Of a stretch of 50,320 bases of DNA, positions 16,692-24,075 are shown in pieces. Source of the stretch: Anaerolineae bacterium (GTDB lineage Bacteria; Chloroflexota; Anaerolineae; Promineifilales; Promineifilaceae). Both the position numbers and the translations under genes were made by a program. The DNA lies in the NCBI GenBank assembly GCA_015486215.1, contig WFSA01000253.1:1-50320 (forward strand), read 5' to 3'. The notes below the pieces were generated by a model, which worked only from the letters and a program-made list of their open reading frames with translations, was not told where the DNA came from and searched no databases. The number at the start of each line of letters is the position of its first letter. Position 1 is the stretch's first letter.

Positions 16692-17957
16692 TTATCGGCT
16701 AAATAAACGTCCTAACATACCCGTTGTTTTGGGTTTATCGTCTACTTTATTTTTGGCATCCCCATCTTGTTTGCCACCAAGTTGTTGGGCAATGCGTTTA
16801 GCCAGTTTTTGCAAACTTCGGCTGACAGGTTGTTTTTGTGTTGCCCCCATGACTAATGGTTTACCACGATTGGCTGCGGCCGAAACCAGCGTCCTATCAT
16901 CGGGGATGGTCATAATAACGGAGCGTTTTAAGATATTGGTGATTTTTTTAACAGAAAAGCCTTTGCTGTCTGTTACACCATTAAGCACTAACCATATTTT
17001 ACGCTCTTCGTAATTCAAACTCTCGGTCAAGTTGATAAAACGGCTTGCATTTTTCAAACTAGGCAAATTTGGCTGGGCGATGAGCAGAATAGCGTTAGCC
17101 GCATCCATAATTGACAGAGTGGTATCGTCAATGGATGAACTGGTATCTATAATGATATATTCGTATATAGTGGTGAGATAATTAATCAATGTAATGATTT
17201 GTTCGGTGGTCACTTCATCAGCCATTTCTGGTCGTGGGGGAGCCATCAATACATCCAAACCGCTGACATGCGCTTGCACAACGCTACTAATTAAATCATC
17301 ATCCAGATCATCTTCATCAATGCTCAAATCAACTAAACTGGTTAGCGGTTTCATATTGAGCATGACGGCGACATCGCCAAATTGAAGGCTGGCATCTACG
17401 AGGATCGTTTTATAATCATCATCAGCGAGAGCGATGGCAGTGTTGATGGCAACTGTGGAGCATCCACTCCCCCCTTTGGGGCTGAATGCAACGACGACTT
17501 TACCATGAACGGCCGTTTCCTCTCCCGATGCAGCGGCACGCTGCCCTCCATACGCTTGTGCAGGAGCAGCTCTATACGTTGGCCGCCGATCATAAACACG
17601 GTGAATAGCGGCGACCAATTGATCGCCGCCAAACGGCTTGGTCAAGAAATCTTTCGCCCCTGCCAACATCGCCCGACGCAGATAATCAGCATCACTCTGG
17701 ACAGACATGATTATAATTTGTGTACGGGGGGCGGCATCGGTAATTCTTTGGCTGGCTTCAATGCCGTCCATATCAGGCATATTAATGTCCATCAATATGA
17801 CATCTGGTTTTTGTTCCTGTGCCAAAGCGATAGCTTCTATACCAGTTCCAGCCTGCCCAACGACCTCTATATCTTGCTCAAATTGGAGCAATTTGCGGAC
17901 GTTCTCTCTGGTTTCTATCAAATCATCAACAACGGCTATGCGAATTTTCTCTGACAT
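16692..17957 (-). CDS. cpaE: CpaE/TadZ-like pilus localisation ATPase with N-terminal receiver domain
   Basis: 421 residues. Residues 1-125 form a complete response-regulator receiver: Asp11-Asp12, phospho-acceptor Asp57 (LMDINMP), Ser85 and Lys107 in TKPF. Many CpaE proteins have a receiver-like domain without these residues, so this one may be phosphorylated. Residues about 150-390 form a MinD/ParA-type ATPase with the deviant P-loop SPKGGSGCST. CpaE/TadZ places Tad machinery at a cell site. The C-terminal tail is basic (KTTGMLGRLFSR). It is upstream of tadA on the same strand, separated by 478 bases of repeats, and may be transcribed separately. No histidine kinase gene is adjacent. Confidence 0.92.
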   Translation of the reverse strand: MSEKIRIAVVDDLIETRENVRKLLQFEQDIEVVGQAGTGIEAIALAQEQKPDVILMDINMPDMDGIEASQRITDAAPRTQIIIMSVQSDADYLRRAMLAGAKDFLTKPFGGDQLVAAIHRVYDRRPTYRAAPAQAYGGQRAAASGEETAVHGKVVVAFSPKGGSGCSTVAINTAIALADDDYKTILVDASLQFGDVAVMLNMKPLTSLVDLSIDEDDLDDDLISSVVQAHVSGLDVLMAPPRPEMADEVTTEQIITLINYLTTIYEYIIIDTSSSIDDTTLSIMDAANAILLIAQPNLPSLKNASRFINLTESLNYEERKIWLVLNGVTDSKGFSVKKITNILKRSVIMTIPDDRTLVSAAANRGKPLVMGATQKQPVSRSLQKLAKRIAQQLGGKQDGDAKNKVDDKPKTTGMLGRLFSR

Positions 17958-18480
17958 ATTTCTCTGAAGTATTATCTTTTTATATGTATAAACAATTTGC
18001 GTATTCTCATGTAATCATACACTGTTGTGGGCGGTTATGGCAAGAAATCAGATGAAGCCCCATGAAATGATAGGAATAGAGGGGGGAATGTATTAAGGTA
18101 ATGGGTAAATTTACATCTTATCAACATAACTTTTCGATATTTTGGGGTGACAACAATGGGTGAAAGAAATAAATGGATGGTACAGTCGAGAAAATATCTG
18201 TTCATTTCCATAATCTGCTGTAGATACTTATCAACCCTGATTTGAGTAAGGCCATTTATGAAAAATAATTGTACGTTTGTCATTCCCGCCCCTGTCCTCA
18301 CGAAGGTGGGGATGGGGGCGGGAATGACAATCAAAGTTTTGGATGATTTAAATTTAGAAATGGCCTAACGTAGAAAAAATATCCACATAGGAATCTTGTA
18401 TCCCCTCCCCTAAAAAGCGGACTTATCCACAACTAGGATAACTTTTCCACAAGAACGGCCGTTTTATCCACAATATATTC
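17958..18480. other. Gene-free stretch with an R2-derived hairpin
   Basis: No coding frame of note. At 18278-18329 a 15-bp perfect stem (TGTCATTCCCGCCCC and its complement) surrounds a 22-base loop and resembles the ends of R2. One ACGGCCGT lies near 18455. Together with the MITE at 18489-18611 it fills the divergent gap between cpaE and the protease, so both genes' promoters must lie here. Confidence 0.55.
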
Positions 18481-18488
18481 ATTATCAC

Positions 18489-18611
18489 GTATCTTCTCAA
18501 TATTTCGGGGTGAGTACAACAAATTAAGGAAGGAATAAATTGCGTCAGTCGGATAAATCTGTTCTTTTCCCAATCCGTTATACTCATGCCCCCAACTTTT
18601 TGAGAAGGTAC
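18489..18611. mobile_element. MITE, GTATCTTCTCA superfamily, type B (copy B3)
   Basis: 123 bp in the opposite orientation to B1. Start GTATCTTCTCA, end TGAGAAGGTAC, with the perfect duplication ATTATCAC at 18481-18488 and 18612-18619. Confidence 0.9.
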
Positions 18612-18787
18612 ATTATCACATCCTAAAACAAGGTTATGAAAAACGGCCGTTCCCCCTCCGCCAAAAGTCCCATACAAACATACATCTCCAGCCCGATCCG
18701 TATTTTTGCACTCTCCCGTATGATCATGACATCTTACTTCTGGACGGTAGCAACAACCGTCACTTACCAATTACAATGGAGACTATC

Positions 18788-20002
18788 ATGACAACTTTTA
18801 CCAAAAAACAAACCGTACCCTTTATTTTATTATTCTTATTCTTACTGACGGCCGTACTTCCCACCACCGCCAGCCGCATACAAAGACAAGCTGGCGACGA
18901 AGAGATGGAATTCGGCAGCACGGGCAAAACCGCCGAACAGCCCGGCTCACGAGCGTGGACAGTCGCGCTGGTGGAAGACGGGGCGAACGCCAAAGACGGA
19001 CAATTCTGCGGCGGCACGCTCATCGCCTCCCAATGGGTGTTGACAGCCGCTCACTGCATTGAAGAGATGAACGCGGATGAGATGGATGTCATCGTTGGCC
19101 GCTACCAACTGAGCAGTGACGAAGGGGAGCGCATTAATGCCGACCGACTCATTCCGCACCCGAACTACAGCGAATTTAACGACATCGGACTCATCCATCT
19201 CGCCCGCCCCGCCATCGCCGCCCAGCCGATTGGGTTGGTAACGGCCGCAAACGAACAACTTGACGACGCGCCCGCCACCGCCCATGTCTCTGGCTGGGGA
19301 ATGATTCCCGAACGGGGCGAGGAATTCTATCCTGACAAGATGCACGGCGTAGACGTACCCATCGTGACACAGGCACAATGCAAAGCGGCATATGGAGACG
19401 ATATTGACAGCACCGTCGTTTGCGCTGGCTTGCCGCAAGGGGGCGCGGATTCATGCAGTGGTGACAGCGGCGGCCCGTTAGTCGTACCCAATGGCAACCG
19501 CTGGGCATTGGCTGGCGTAGTCAGCTGGGGCGACGGATGTGGATTGCCCGGAAAATATGGTGTCTACACTCGTGTTGCCAGCTACGACACTTGGATCGCT
19601 TCTCATCTGAATGGTAATGGAGAAACGGCCGTTGCCGAGCAGCCGGCCATCGAAGAACCCGACGAAGCCAACTTCTGGGATGGGCTGATAGATGATATAT
19701 TCAGCACGGAGGACGAAACGGCCGTTGACGAAACGGCATACGATGATGGAGAAACGGCCGTCAACGGCACAGAAATCTACCATCTCGGCACATTCGACGG
19801 CGACATAACAGAATTAGCCGCCGACGATGTAGACAGTCAAATCACCACCGTCAGCGGCACAAAAATGCTACTAGAAGATTGGAGCGACAGCTACGGCGCA
19901 TATTTCATCGGCGCACTCACCATCAACGGCAACCTCATCGAAATTCACGGTGAAAGCCCCGCCGCCATCACCCAAACCGCCCGACAACTCCTACAAAGCT
20001 AG
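18788..20002 (+). CDS. Secreted trypsin-like serine protease (S1A)
   Basis: The start at 18788 is chosen because GGAG lies 6 bases upstream; ATG 18776 is the alternative (numbering below is from 18776). A signal peptide covers about residues 10-32. The S1 domain has CGGTLIASQWVLTAAHC with His93, Asp136 in NDIGLIHL and Ser231 in SCSGDSGGP. Asp225, six before the Ser, corresponds to trypsin Asp189, predicting cleavage after Arg or Lys. Cys pairs fit disulfides (78-93, 202-216, 227-255). After residue 280 comes an acidic linker with E-T-A-V units, each encoded by a GAAACGGCCGT palindrome, then a C-terminal region of about 80 residues (YHLGTFDGDITELAADD) that I do not recognise. It probably acts outside the cell. 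Trypsin-type proteases of this kind are common in animals and patchy in bacteria. Confidence 0.93.
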   Translation: MTTFTKKQTVPFILLFLFLLTAVLPTTASRIQRQAGDEEMEFGSTGKTAEQPGSRAWTVALVEDGANAKDGQFCGGTLIASQWVLTAAHCIEEMNADEMDVIVGRYQLSSDEGERINADRLIPHPNYSEFNDIGLIHLARPAIAAQPIGLVTAANEQLDDAPATAHVSGWGMIPERGEEFYPDKMHGVDVPIVTQAQCKAAYGDDIDSTVVCAGLPQGGADSCSGDSGGPLVVPNGNRWALAGVVSWGDGCGLPGKYGVYTRVASYDTWIASHLNGNGETAVAEQPAIEEPDEANFWDGLIDDIFSTEDETAVDETAYDDGETAVNGTEIYHLGTFDGDITELAADDVDSQITTVSGTKMLLEDWSDSYGAYFIGALTINGNLIEIHGESPAAITQTARQLLQS

Positions 20003-20318
20003 GGAGATAGAGAGGGGAGATAGAGATAGAGAGGGGAGATAGAGATAGAGAGGCGAGATAGAGATAGAGGTAGGGGGCAGAGGTATTTGATGTTAGAAGC
20101 AACATTAAAACACAAATACCCTCTATCTCCATTCTCTATCTCCATTCTCCATTCTCTATCTCCATTCTCCATTCTCCATCTCCATTCTCTATCTCCATTC
20201 TCTATCTCCATTCTCCATCTCCATTCTCTATCTCCATTCTCTATCTCTATCTCCATTCTCTATCTCCATTCTCCATTCTCTATCTCTAGCTCCAACCCCT
20301 AGCTTACATTATACTTGA
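20003..20318. repeat. Purine/pyrimidine simple-sequence tract
   Basis: First GAGATAGAGATAGAGAGG-type purine repeats (20003-20075), then about 160 bases of CTATCTCCATTCTC pyrimidine units on the same strand (20119-20296). The two parts are complementary, so a long imperfect hairpin can form. Similar tracts lie at 31332-31490 and 46408-46506, and inside the end of the kinase gene. Any open frame in it is a by-product of the repeat. Confidence 0.85.
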
Positions 20319-20321
20319 GCC

Positions 20322-21749
20322 ATGCACATGAGCTTACAACGACGACTTACCCTCTCCCATTTGGCAGTAACGGCCGTTTCTGTCACCATTCTTGTTGTCC
20401 TCATTCTAATCGGGTATTTTGCCTATTTGCGCTCCGATTTGGCCGCCGCGTGGACAGGCGACATGGCGCAGATGTACGCGGATGACCTCACCTTTTGGCT
20501 TGAGGATGAGAACGCCCCCTTAGCCGCGCCGCTAGCACAACAGTATGTGCAAACGGCCGCTTATGATATAGGCGACATATTCGACGACAACGCCGCCGAT
20601 GCAGAGTGGATACTCATTTTGTCCACTGACGGCCGTATTTTAGCCGACAACTTCGCCGAATCCTCCCCCGCACTTCCCCTTGACAGCTTTAATGCCAATG
20701 CCGACCCATCCGTCACCCATTACGACACCATCGCCGATGGCTCTGTTGGGCAAGCGGCCGTTTTGGCAAACGATGGCACGATAGCGGGCTGGGTTTACTA
20801 CCGCGTTCCCAACGATGTCGACTTCTTATTAAAAGACACCGCCCGCAGCGTCACTTTGGCCGCATTCGGCGCGGCACTGATCGCCATCCTCGTATCAGGG
20901 GTGGTGGGCGGCTGGCTGGCACGATACATCGCCCGCCGCCTGAACGCACTCAGCGCGGCAAGTGCGGCATTTGCCGACGGCGACTTTGGACAGCGCGTCA
21001 CACCGACAGGCAACGATGACATCGCCCGATTAGGGGTACAATTCAACCAGATGGCCGATCAGATCGGGCGGCAGATGGAAGATTTGCGCCTATTGGCAAC
21101 GGAAAAAGCGCAATTTGCCGCGCTGGAAGAGCGCAATAGATTGGCACGCGAACTGCATGACGCGATCAAACAGCAACTTTTCGGCTTGGAGCTGACCGTC
21201 GGCTCGGTACAGCAACTTTTGGAGAAAAACCCCGCCCGCGCTGCCGGCCGTCTCGCCCAAATGAGCGGCATGGTGCAGCAAATTCAAGCGGAGATGGACG
21301 GCATCATCAAACAGTTACGGCCGTCTTCGCTCGGTGATGATGGGTTGGCCGCCGCTGTACGCGAGCTATGCGCCGATTGGCAGGAGCAAACGGCCGTTTC
21401 CATCACCCTCACCATCAAACAGGCACGCTCCCTGCCGCTCACTGTCGAACACGCGCTCTACCGCGTCACCCAAGAAACACTCAACAATATCGCCCGCCAC
21501 GCCCGCGCGTCGGCAGTGACGGTGGAATTGATTTATGACGAAACGGCCGTTTCCCTTCGCATCCGCGACAACGGCATCGGCTTCCGCACTGGCGAACAGC
21601 CCAGCGGCCATTTCGGCCTCGCCAACATGAAACACCGTATCAATGCGCTCAACGGTCGTCTAAAGATCAACAGCCAAGAAAGACACGGCACGACAGTCAT
21701 CGTTGTGATAGAGAGGGAGAGGGGAGATAGAGAGGGAGAGGGGAGATAG
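20322..21749 (+). CDS. Sensor histidine kinase, NarX/LiaS type (HisKA_3)
   Basis: 475 residues. Membrane helix 1 (about 14-36), an extracytoplasmic sensor domain (37-172, PAS/CACHE-like, ligand unknown), helix 2 (175-198), HAMP linker (200-253), dimerisation and phosphoacceptor helix with LEERNRLARELHDAIKQQ (phospho-His279), and a HATPase domain with N box ETLNNIARHARAS, G1 IRDNGIGF and G2 GHFGLANMKHRI. It autophosphorylates and passes phosphate to the regulator encoded 27 bases downstream. The last residues (ERERGDREGEGR) are encoded by a GAGAGGGAGAGG simple repeat, so the repeat has grown into the gene's 3' end or replaced its stop codon. The start could be ATG 20322 or 20328. Confidence 0.93.
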   Translation: MHMSLQRRLTLSHLAVTAVSVTILVVLILIGYFAYLRSDLAAAWTGDMAQMYADDLTFWLEDENAPLAAPLAQQYVQTAAYDIGDIFDDNAADAEWILILSTDGRILADNFAESSPALPLDSFNANADPSVTHYDTIADGSVGQAAVLANDGTIAGWVYYRVPNDVDFLLKDTARSVTLAAFGAALIAILVSGVVGGWLARYIARRLNALSAASAAFADGDFGQRVTPTGNDDIARLGVQFNQMADQIGRQMEDLRLLATEKAQFAALEERNRLARELHDAIKQQLFGLELTVGSVQQLLEKNPARAAGRLAQMSGMVQQIQAEMDGIIKQLRPSSLGDDGLAAAVRELCADWQEQTAVSITLTIKQARSLPLTVEHALYRVTQETLNNIARHARASAVTVELIYDETAVSLRIRDNGIGFRTGEQPSGHFGLANMKHRINALNGRLKINSQERHGTTVIVVIERERGDREGEGR

Positions 21750-21768
21750 AGAGGGGAGATAGAGACCT
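21714..21768. repeat. Short purine repeat spanning the kinase stop codon
   Basis: GAGAGGGAGAGGGGAGATAGA units cover the last codons of the kinase gene and the gap before the regulator gene. They are of the same type as 20003-20075. Confidence 0.75.
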
Positions 21769-21776
21769 GAGGTAAT

Positions 21777-22406
21777 ATGATTTCAGTTTTGATTGTGGAT
21801 GACCATCCCGTTGTGCGGCAGGGGATGGAGATGCTGCTGGAGACGCATGAGCAGATTGAGATTGCGGGAACGGCCGAAAACGGCCGTTTAGCCGTCCAAC
21901 ATGTCGAAAAATCCCCGCCCGATGTCGTGCTGATGGATTTGAACATGCCCGTTATGGACGGCATTGAGGCGACGCGGCAGATTCACGCCCTCAGCCCGCA
22001 GACACAAGTCGTCGTGCTGACCAGCCACCATGAGGATGCGATGGTATTTCCGGCCGTCAAAGCGGGCGCGTTGAGCTATCTGCTCAAAAGTGCGACCTCC
22101 GATGAGGTAATCGAAACGATTTTAGCCGCCGCCAAAGGGGAATCCCGTCTGCACCCGCGCATCGCCAAGCGGTTGATGGCTGAAGTTGCCGGCACGCGCC
22201 GCTCGCTCACCTCCCTGACTGCCCGCGAATTGGAAGTCCTAAAACTCATCGCACAAGGAAACGACAACCGTGCCATCGCCGCCAAACTGACGGTGAGCGC
22301 AAAAACGGTCAAGACGCATGTCAGCAACATTCTCAGCAAATTAGGCGTGGCCGACCGCACCCAAGCCGCCATCTACGCCCTGCGCGAAAACCTAGTTCCG
22401 CTGTAG
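21777..22406 (+). CDS. Response regulator, NarL/LuxR type
   Basis: 209 residues, the family length. The receiver domain has Asp8-Asp9, phospho-acceptor Asp54 (LMDLNMP), Thr82 and Lys104. The C-terminal LuxR-type HTH spans about 142-205 (LTARELEVLKLIAQGNDNRAI, then VKTHVSNILSKLGVADRTQA). It is the partner of the kinase just upstream, and the pair would be one transcript. Target genes are not shown. A perfect palindrome overlaps its stop codon. Confidence 0.95.
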   Translation: MISVLIVDDHPVVRQGMEMLLETHEQIEIAGTAENGRLAVQHVEKSPPDVVLMDLNMPVMDGIEATRQIHALSPQTQVVVLTSHHEDAMVFPAVKAGALSYLLKSATSDEVIETILAAAKGESRLHPRIAKRLMAEVAGTRRSLTSLTARELEVLKLIAQGNDNRAIAAKLTVSAKTVKTHVSNILSKLGVADRTQAAIYALRENLVPL

Positions 22407-22430
22407 GGCAAGTTTGCAAACTTGCCCTAC
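22403..22430 (+). terminator. 28-bp perfect palindrome at the end of the response regulator gene
   Basis: GTAGGGCAAGTTTG followed by its exact complement, overlapping the TAG stop. An A-rich segment follows, without a T run. It may stabilise or end the transcript. It includes the GCAAGTTTGCAAACTTGC unit seen in other gaps. Confidence 0.5.
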
Positions 22431-22439
22431 GTATAAAAA

Positions 22440-22494
22440 TAGAACGCGGATGAGGCGGATTTCGCGGATTAAAGAAAGAAATCCGCGTCCCATT
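22440..22494. repeat. CGCGGAT-type inverted repeat
   Basis: GAACGCGGATGAGGCGGATT on the left and AAATCCGCGTCCC on the right around AAAGAAAG. It is of the same type as 6466-6535 and 30461-30509, and lies directly before alr. Confidence 0.55.
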
Positions 22495-22499
22495 TACCC

Positions 22500-23618
22500 A
22501 TGAATACCATCCCCCCCCGCCCAACCTATGCTGAAATCAATCTTAGGCGATTAACTGCCAATTATCAGGCCATCAAAACGGCCGTTTTCCCCGCAAAAGT
22601 GCTGGCTGTCATCAAAACGAACGCTTACGGACACGGCATGATCGAAGTGGCGCGGCATATGGAGCAGCTCAAAAGCCCATACTTCGCTGTCGCCATTGTA
22701 GAGGAAGGGATACAGTTGCGTCGTGCGGGAATCAATACCCCGATTCTCGTTTTTGGCGGCATTTTAGACGAGCAGATTCCGCTCTTTTTTGAATATGATT
22801 TGACGATAACGGCCGTTTCCATCCCTCAACTTCTCCGCATCAACACCATCGCCAAAACGATGAACCAACGGGTGGTCATCCACCTGAACATAGACAGCGG
22901 CATGGGGCGGCTTGGCATTCCGTACCAACAGGTGGATGAGCTATTAGATGCGCTTCAACAATGCAACCACTCTTATATAGAAGGCATCTACTCCCACTTT
23001 GCCACTGCCGACGAGCGCGACCTCACCTTTGCCCGCGAGCAAATGCGCCGCTTCAACAGTTTGCTCACAGCTTACGACCGACGCGGCATACCGCGCCCGC
23101 CGCTCTGCCATCTTTCAAATTCGGGCGGGATATTGCAATTGGAAAACGGCCGTTTCAATATGGTACGCGCCGGCATTATGTTCTACGGGGTGTACCCCTC
23201 TGACGAAGCCGCCCGCACAATTCCGATCCAGCCCGTGCTGGCGTGGAAAAGCAAAGTGGTGCATATCAAAACCGTCCAGCCCAATCAGCCGATCAGTTAC
23301 GGCTCCACGTGGCGAAGCGATCACGAAACCCGTATCGCCACAGTGCCCGTCGGCTATGGTGACGGCTATTTTCGGGTGATGAGCGGGCGGGCGGAAGTGA
23401 TGATTAACGGCCGTCATCACCCCGTCGTTGGCCGCATCACAATGGATCAAATCATGATCAATATCGAAGATGCCATCGTTCAAATAGGGGAAGAAGTCAC
23501 CCTCATCGGCGATTCCATCCCTGCCGGAGCATTAGCTGAATGGGCGGGAACGATTCCGTATGAGATTTTAACCAATATAAACGGCAGTGTTCCCCGTTTG
23601 TACATCAAAAAACAGTAG
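22500..23618 (+). CDS. alr: Alanine racemase
   Basis: 372 residues, the usual length. PLP enzyme that converts L- to D-alanine for peptidoglycan in the cytoplasm. The PLP Lys39 lies in VIKTNAYGHG; HLNIDSGMGRLG and HLSNSGGIL line the barrel; SYGSTW carries the second catalytic Tyr; PVGYGDGYFR and GRITMDQIMI complete the C-terminal beta domain. No clear SD sequence precedes the start; the CGCGGAT inverted repeat ends 6 bases before ATG. Four ACGGCCGT palindromes lie inside. Confidence 0.96.
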   Translation: MNTIPPRPTYAEINLRRLTANYQAIKTAVFPAKVLAVIKTNAYGHGMIEVARHMEQLKSPYFAVAIVEEGIQLRRAGINTPILVFGGILDEQIPLFFEYDLTITAVSIPQLLRINTIAKTMNQRVVIHLNIDSGMGRLGIPYQQVDELLDALQQCNHSYIEGIYSHFATADERDLTFAREQMRRFNSLLTAYDRRGIPRPPLCHLSNSGGILQLENGRFNMVRAGIMFYGVYPSDEAARTIPIQPVLAWKSKVVHIKTVQPNQPISYGSTWRSDHETRIATVPVGYGDGYFRVMSGRAEVMINGRHHPVVGRITMDQIMINIEDAIVQIGEEVTLIGDSIPAGALAEWAGTIPYEILTNINGSVPRLYIKKQ

Positions 23619-23666
23619 GACACGAATGCTTCGCACGCAGATTTAACGGATGAACGCGAATCAAAG

Positions 23667-23842
23667 GTATCTTCTCAAAAATTTAGGGTAGCGAGATCGT
23701 AAGAATCAACATACCATAACTACATGTTAAAGTATCTTCTCAGTATTTCGGGGTGAGTACACCCAATTAAGAAAGGAACAAATTACGTCAGCCAAGCAAA
23801 TTCGTTCCTTTCCTAATTAGCTGTACTCATGTCCCCAATTTC
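23667..23842. mobile_element. Type B MITE (truncated) and an isolated MITE end
   Basis: A lone GTATCTTCTCA left end at 23667 is followed by unrelated DNA. At 23732 a type B copy begins (GTATCTTCTCAGTATTTCGG) and runs to about 23842, where its right end is missing and DNA like the nested MITE of 10821-10996 takes over. No flanking duplication remains. Confidence 0.65.
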
Positions 23843-23934
23843 ACGAAAACGATCACGAAATACGATCACGACAATCATAACCTATAAATTCCCCGCAATT
23901 CACATGTTATGTCAATTGCGGAGCTACTAAAAAC
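23843..23934. repeat. Fragment related to the nested MITE interior
   Basis: CGATCACGACAATCATAAC, CCCCGCAATTCACATG and GAGCTACTAAAAAC match the interior of 10821-10996, but the TARGGCGATTGCAACC ends are missing. Confidence 0.65.
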
Positions 23935-24046
23935 GTATCTTCTCAATAAATCGTGGACAAGAGTTGACAAATTTCATCAGCACTTTATTTTACACGAATA
24001 CCATTAGGAAAATTTGTCAAGTCTCCCCAGAATACTGAGAAGATAC
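23935..24046. mobile_element. MITE, GTATCTTCTCA superfamily, type A (copy A2)
   Basis: 112 bp with exact GTATCTTCTCA and TGAGAAGATAC ends and the shared type A interior. No convincing flanking duplication is seen. Its right end lies 29 bases before the peptidase start, so the element forms the immediate upstream region of that gene. Confidence 0.85.
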
Positions 24047-24075
24047 ATAAAATTGTTAAAAAGGAATAGATCAAA

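Noticed and set aside
18278-18329. Stand-alone terminator of cpaE or of the protease
   Set aside because: It lies upstream of both divergent genes; the hairpin belongs to repeat R2.
20087-20302. 71-residue plus-strand frame and the opposite 85-residue frame rich in Ser, Leu or Glu, Asn, Gly
   Set aside because: They consist only of the simple-sequence tract; any frame through it stays open.
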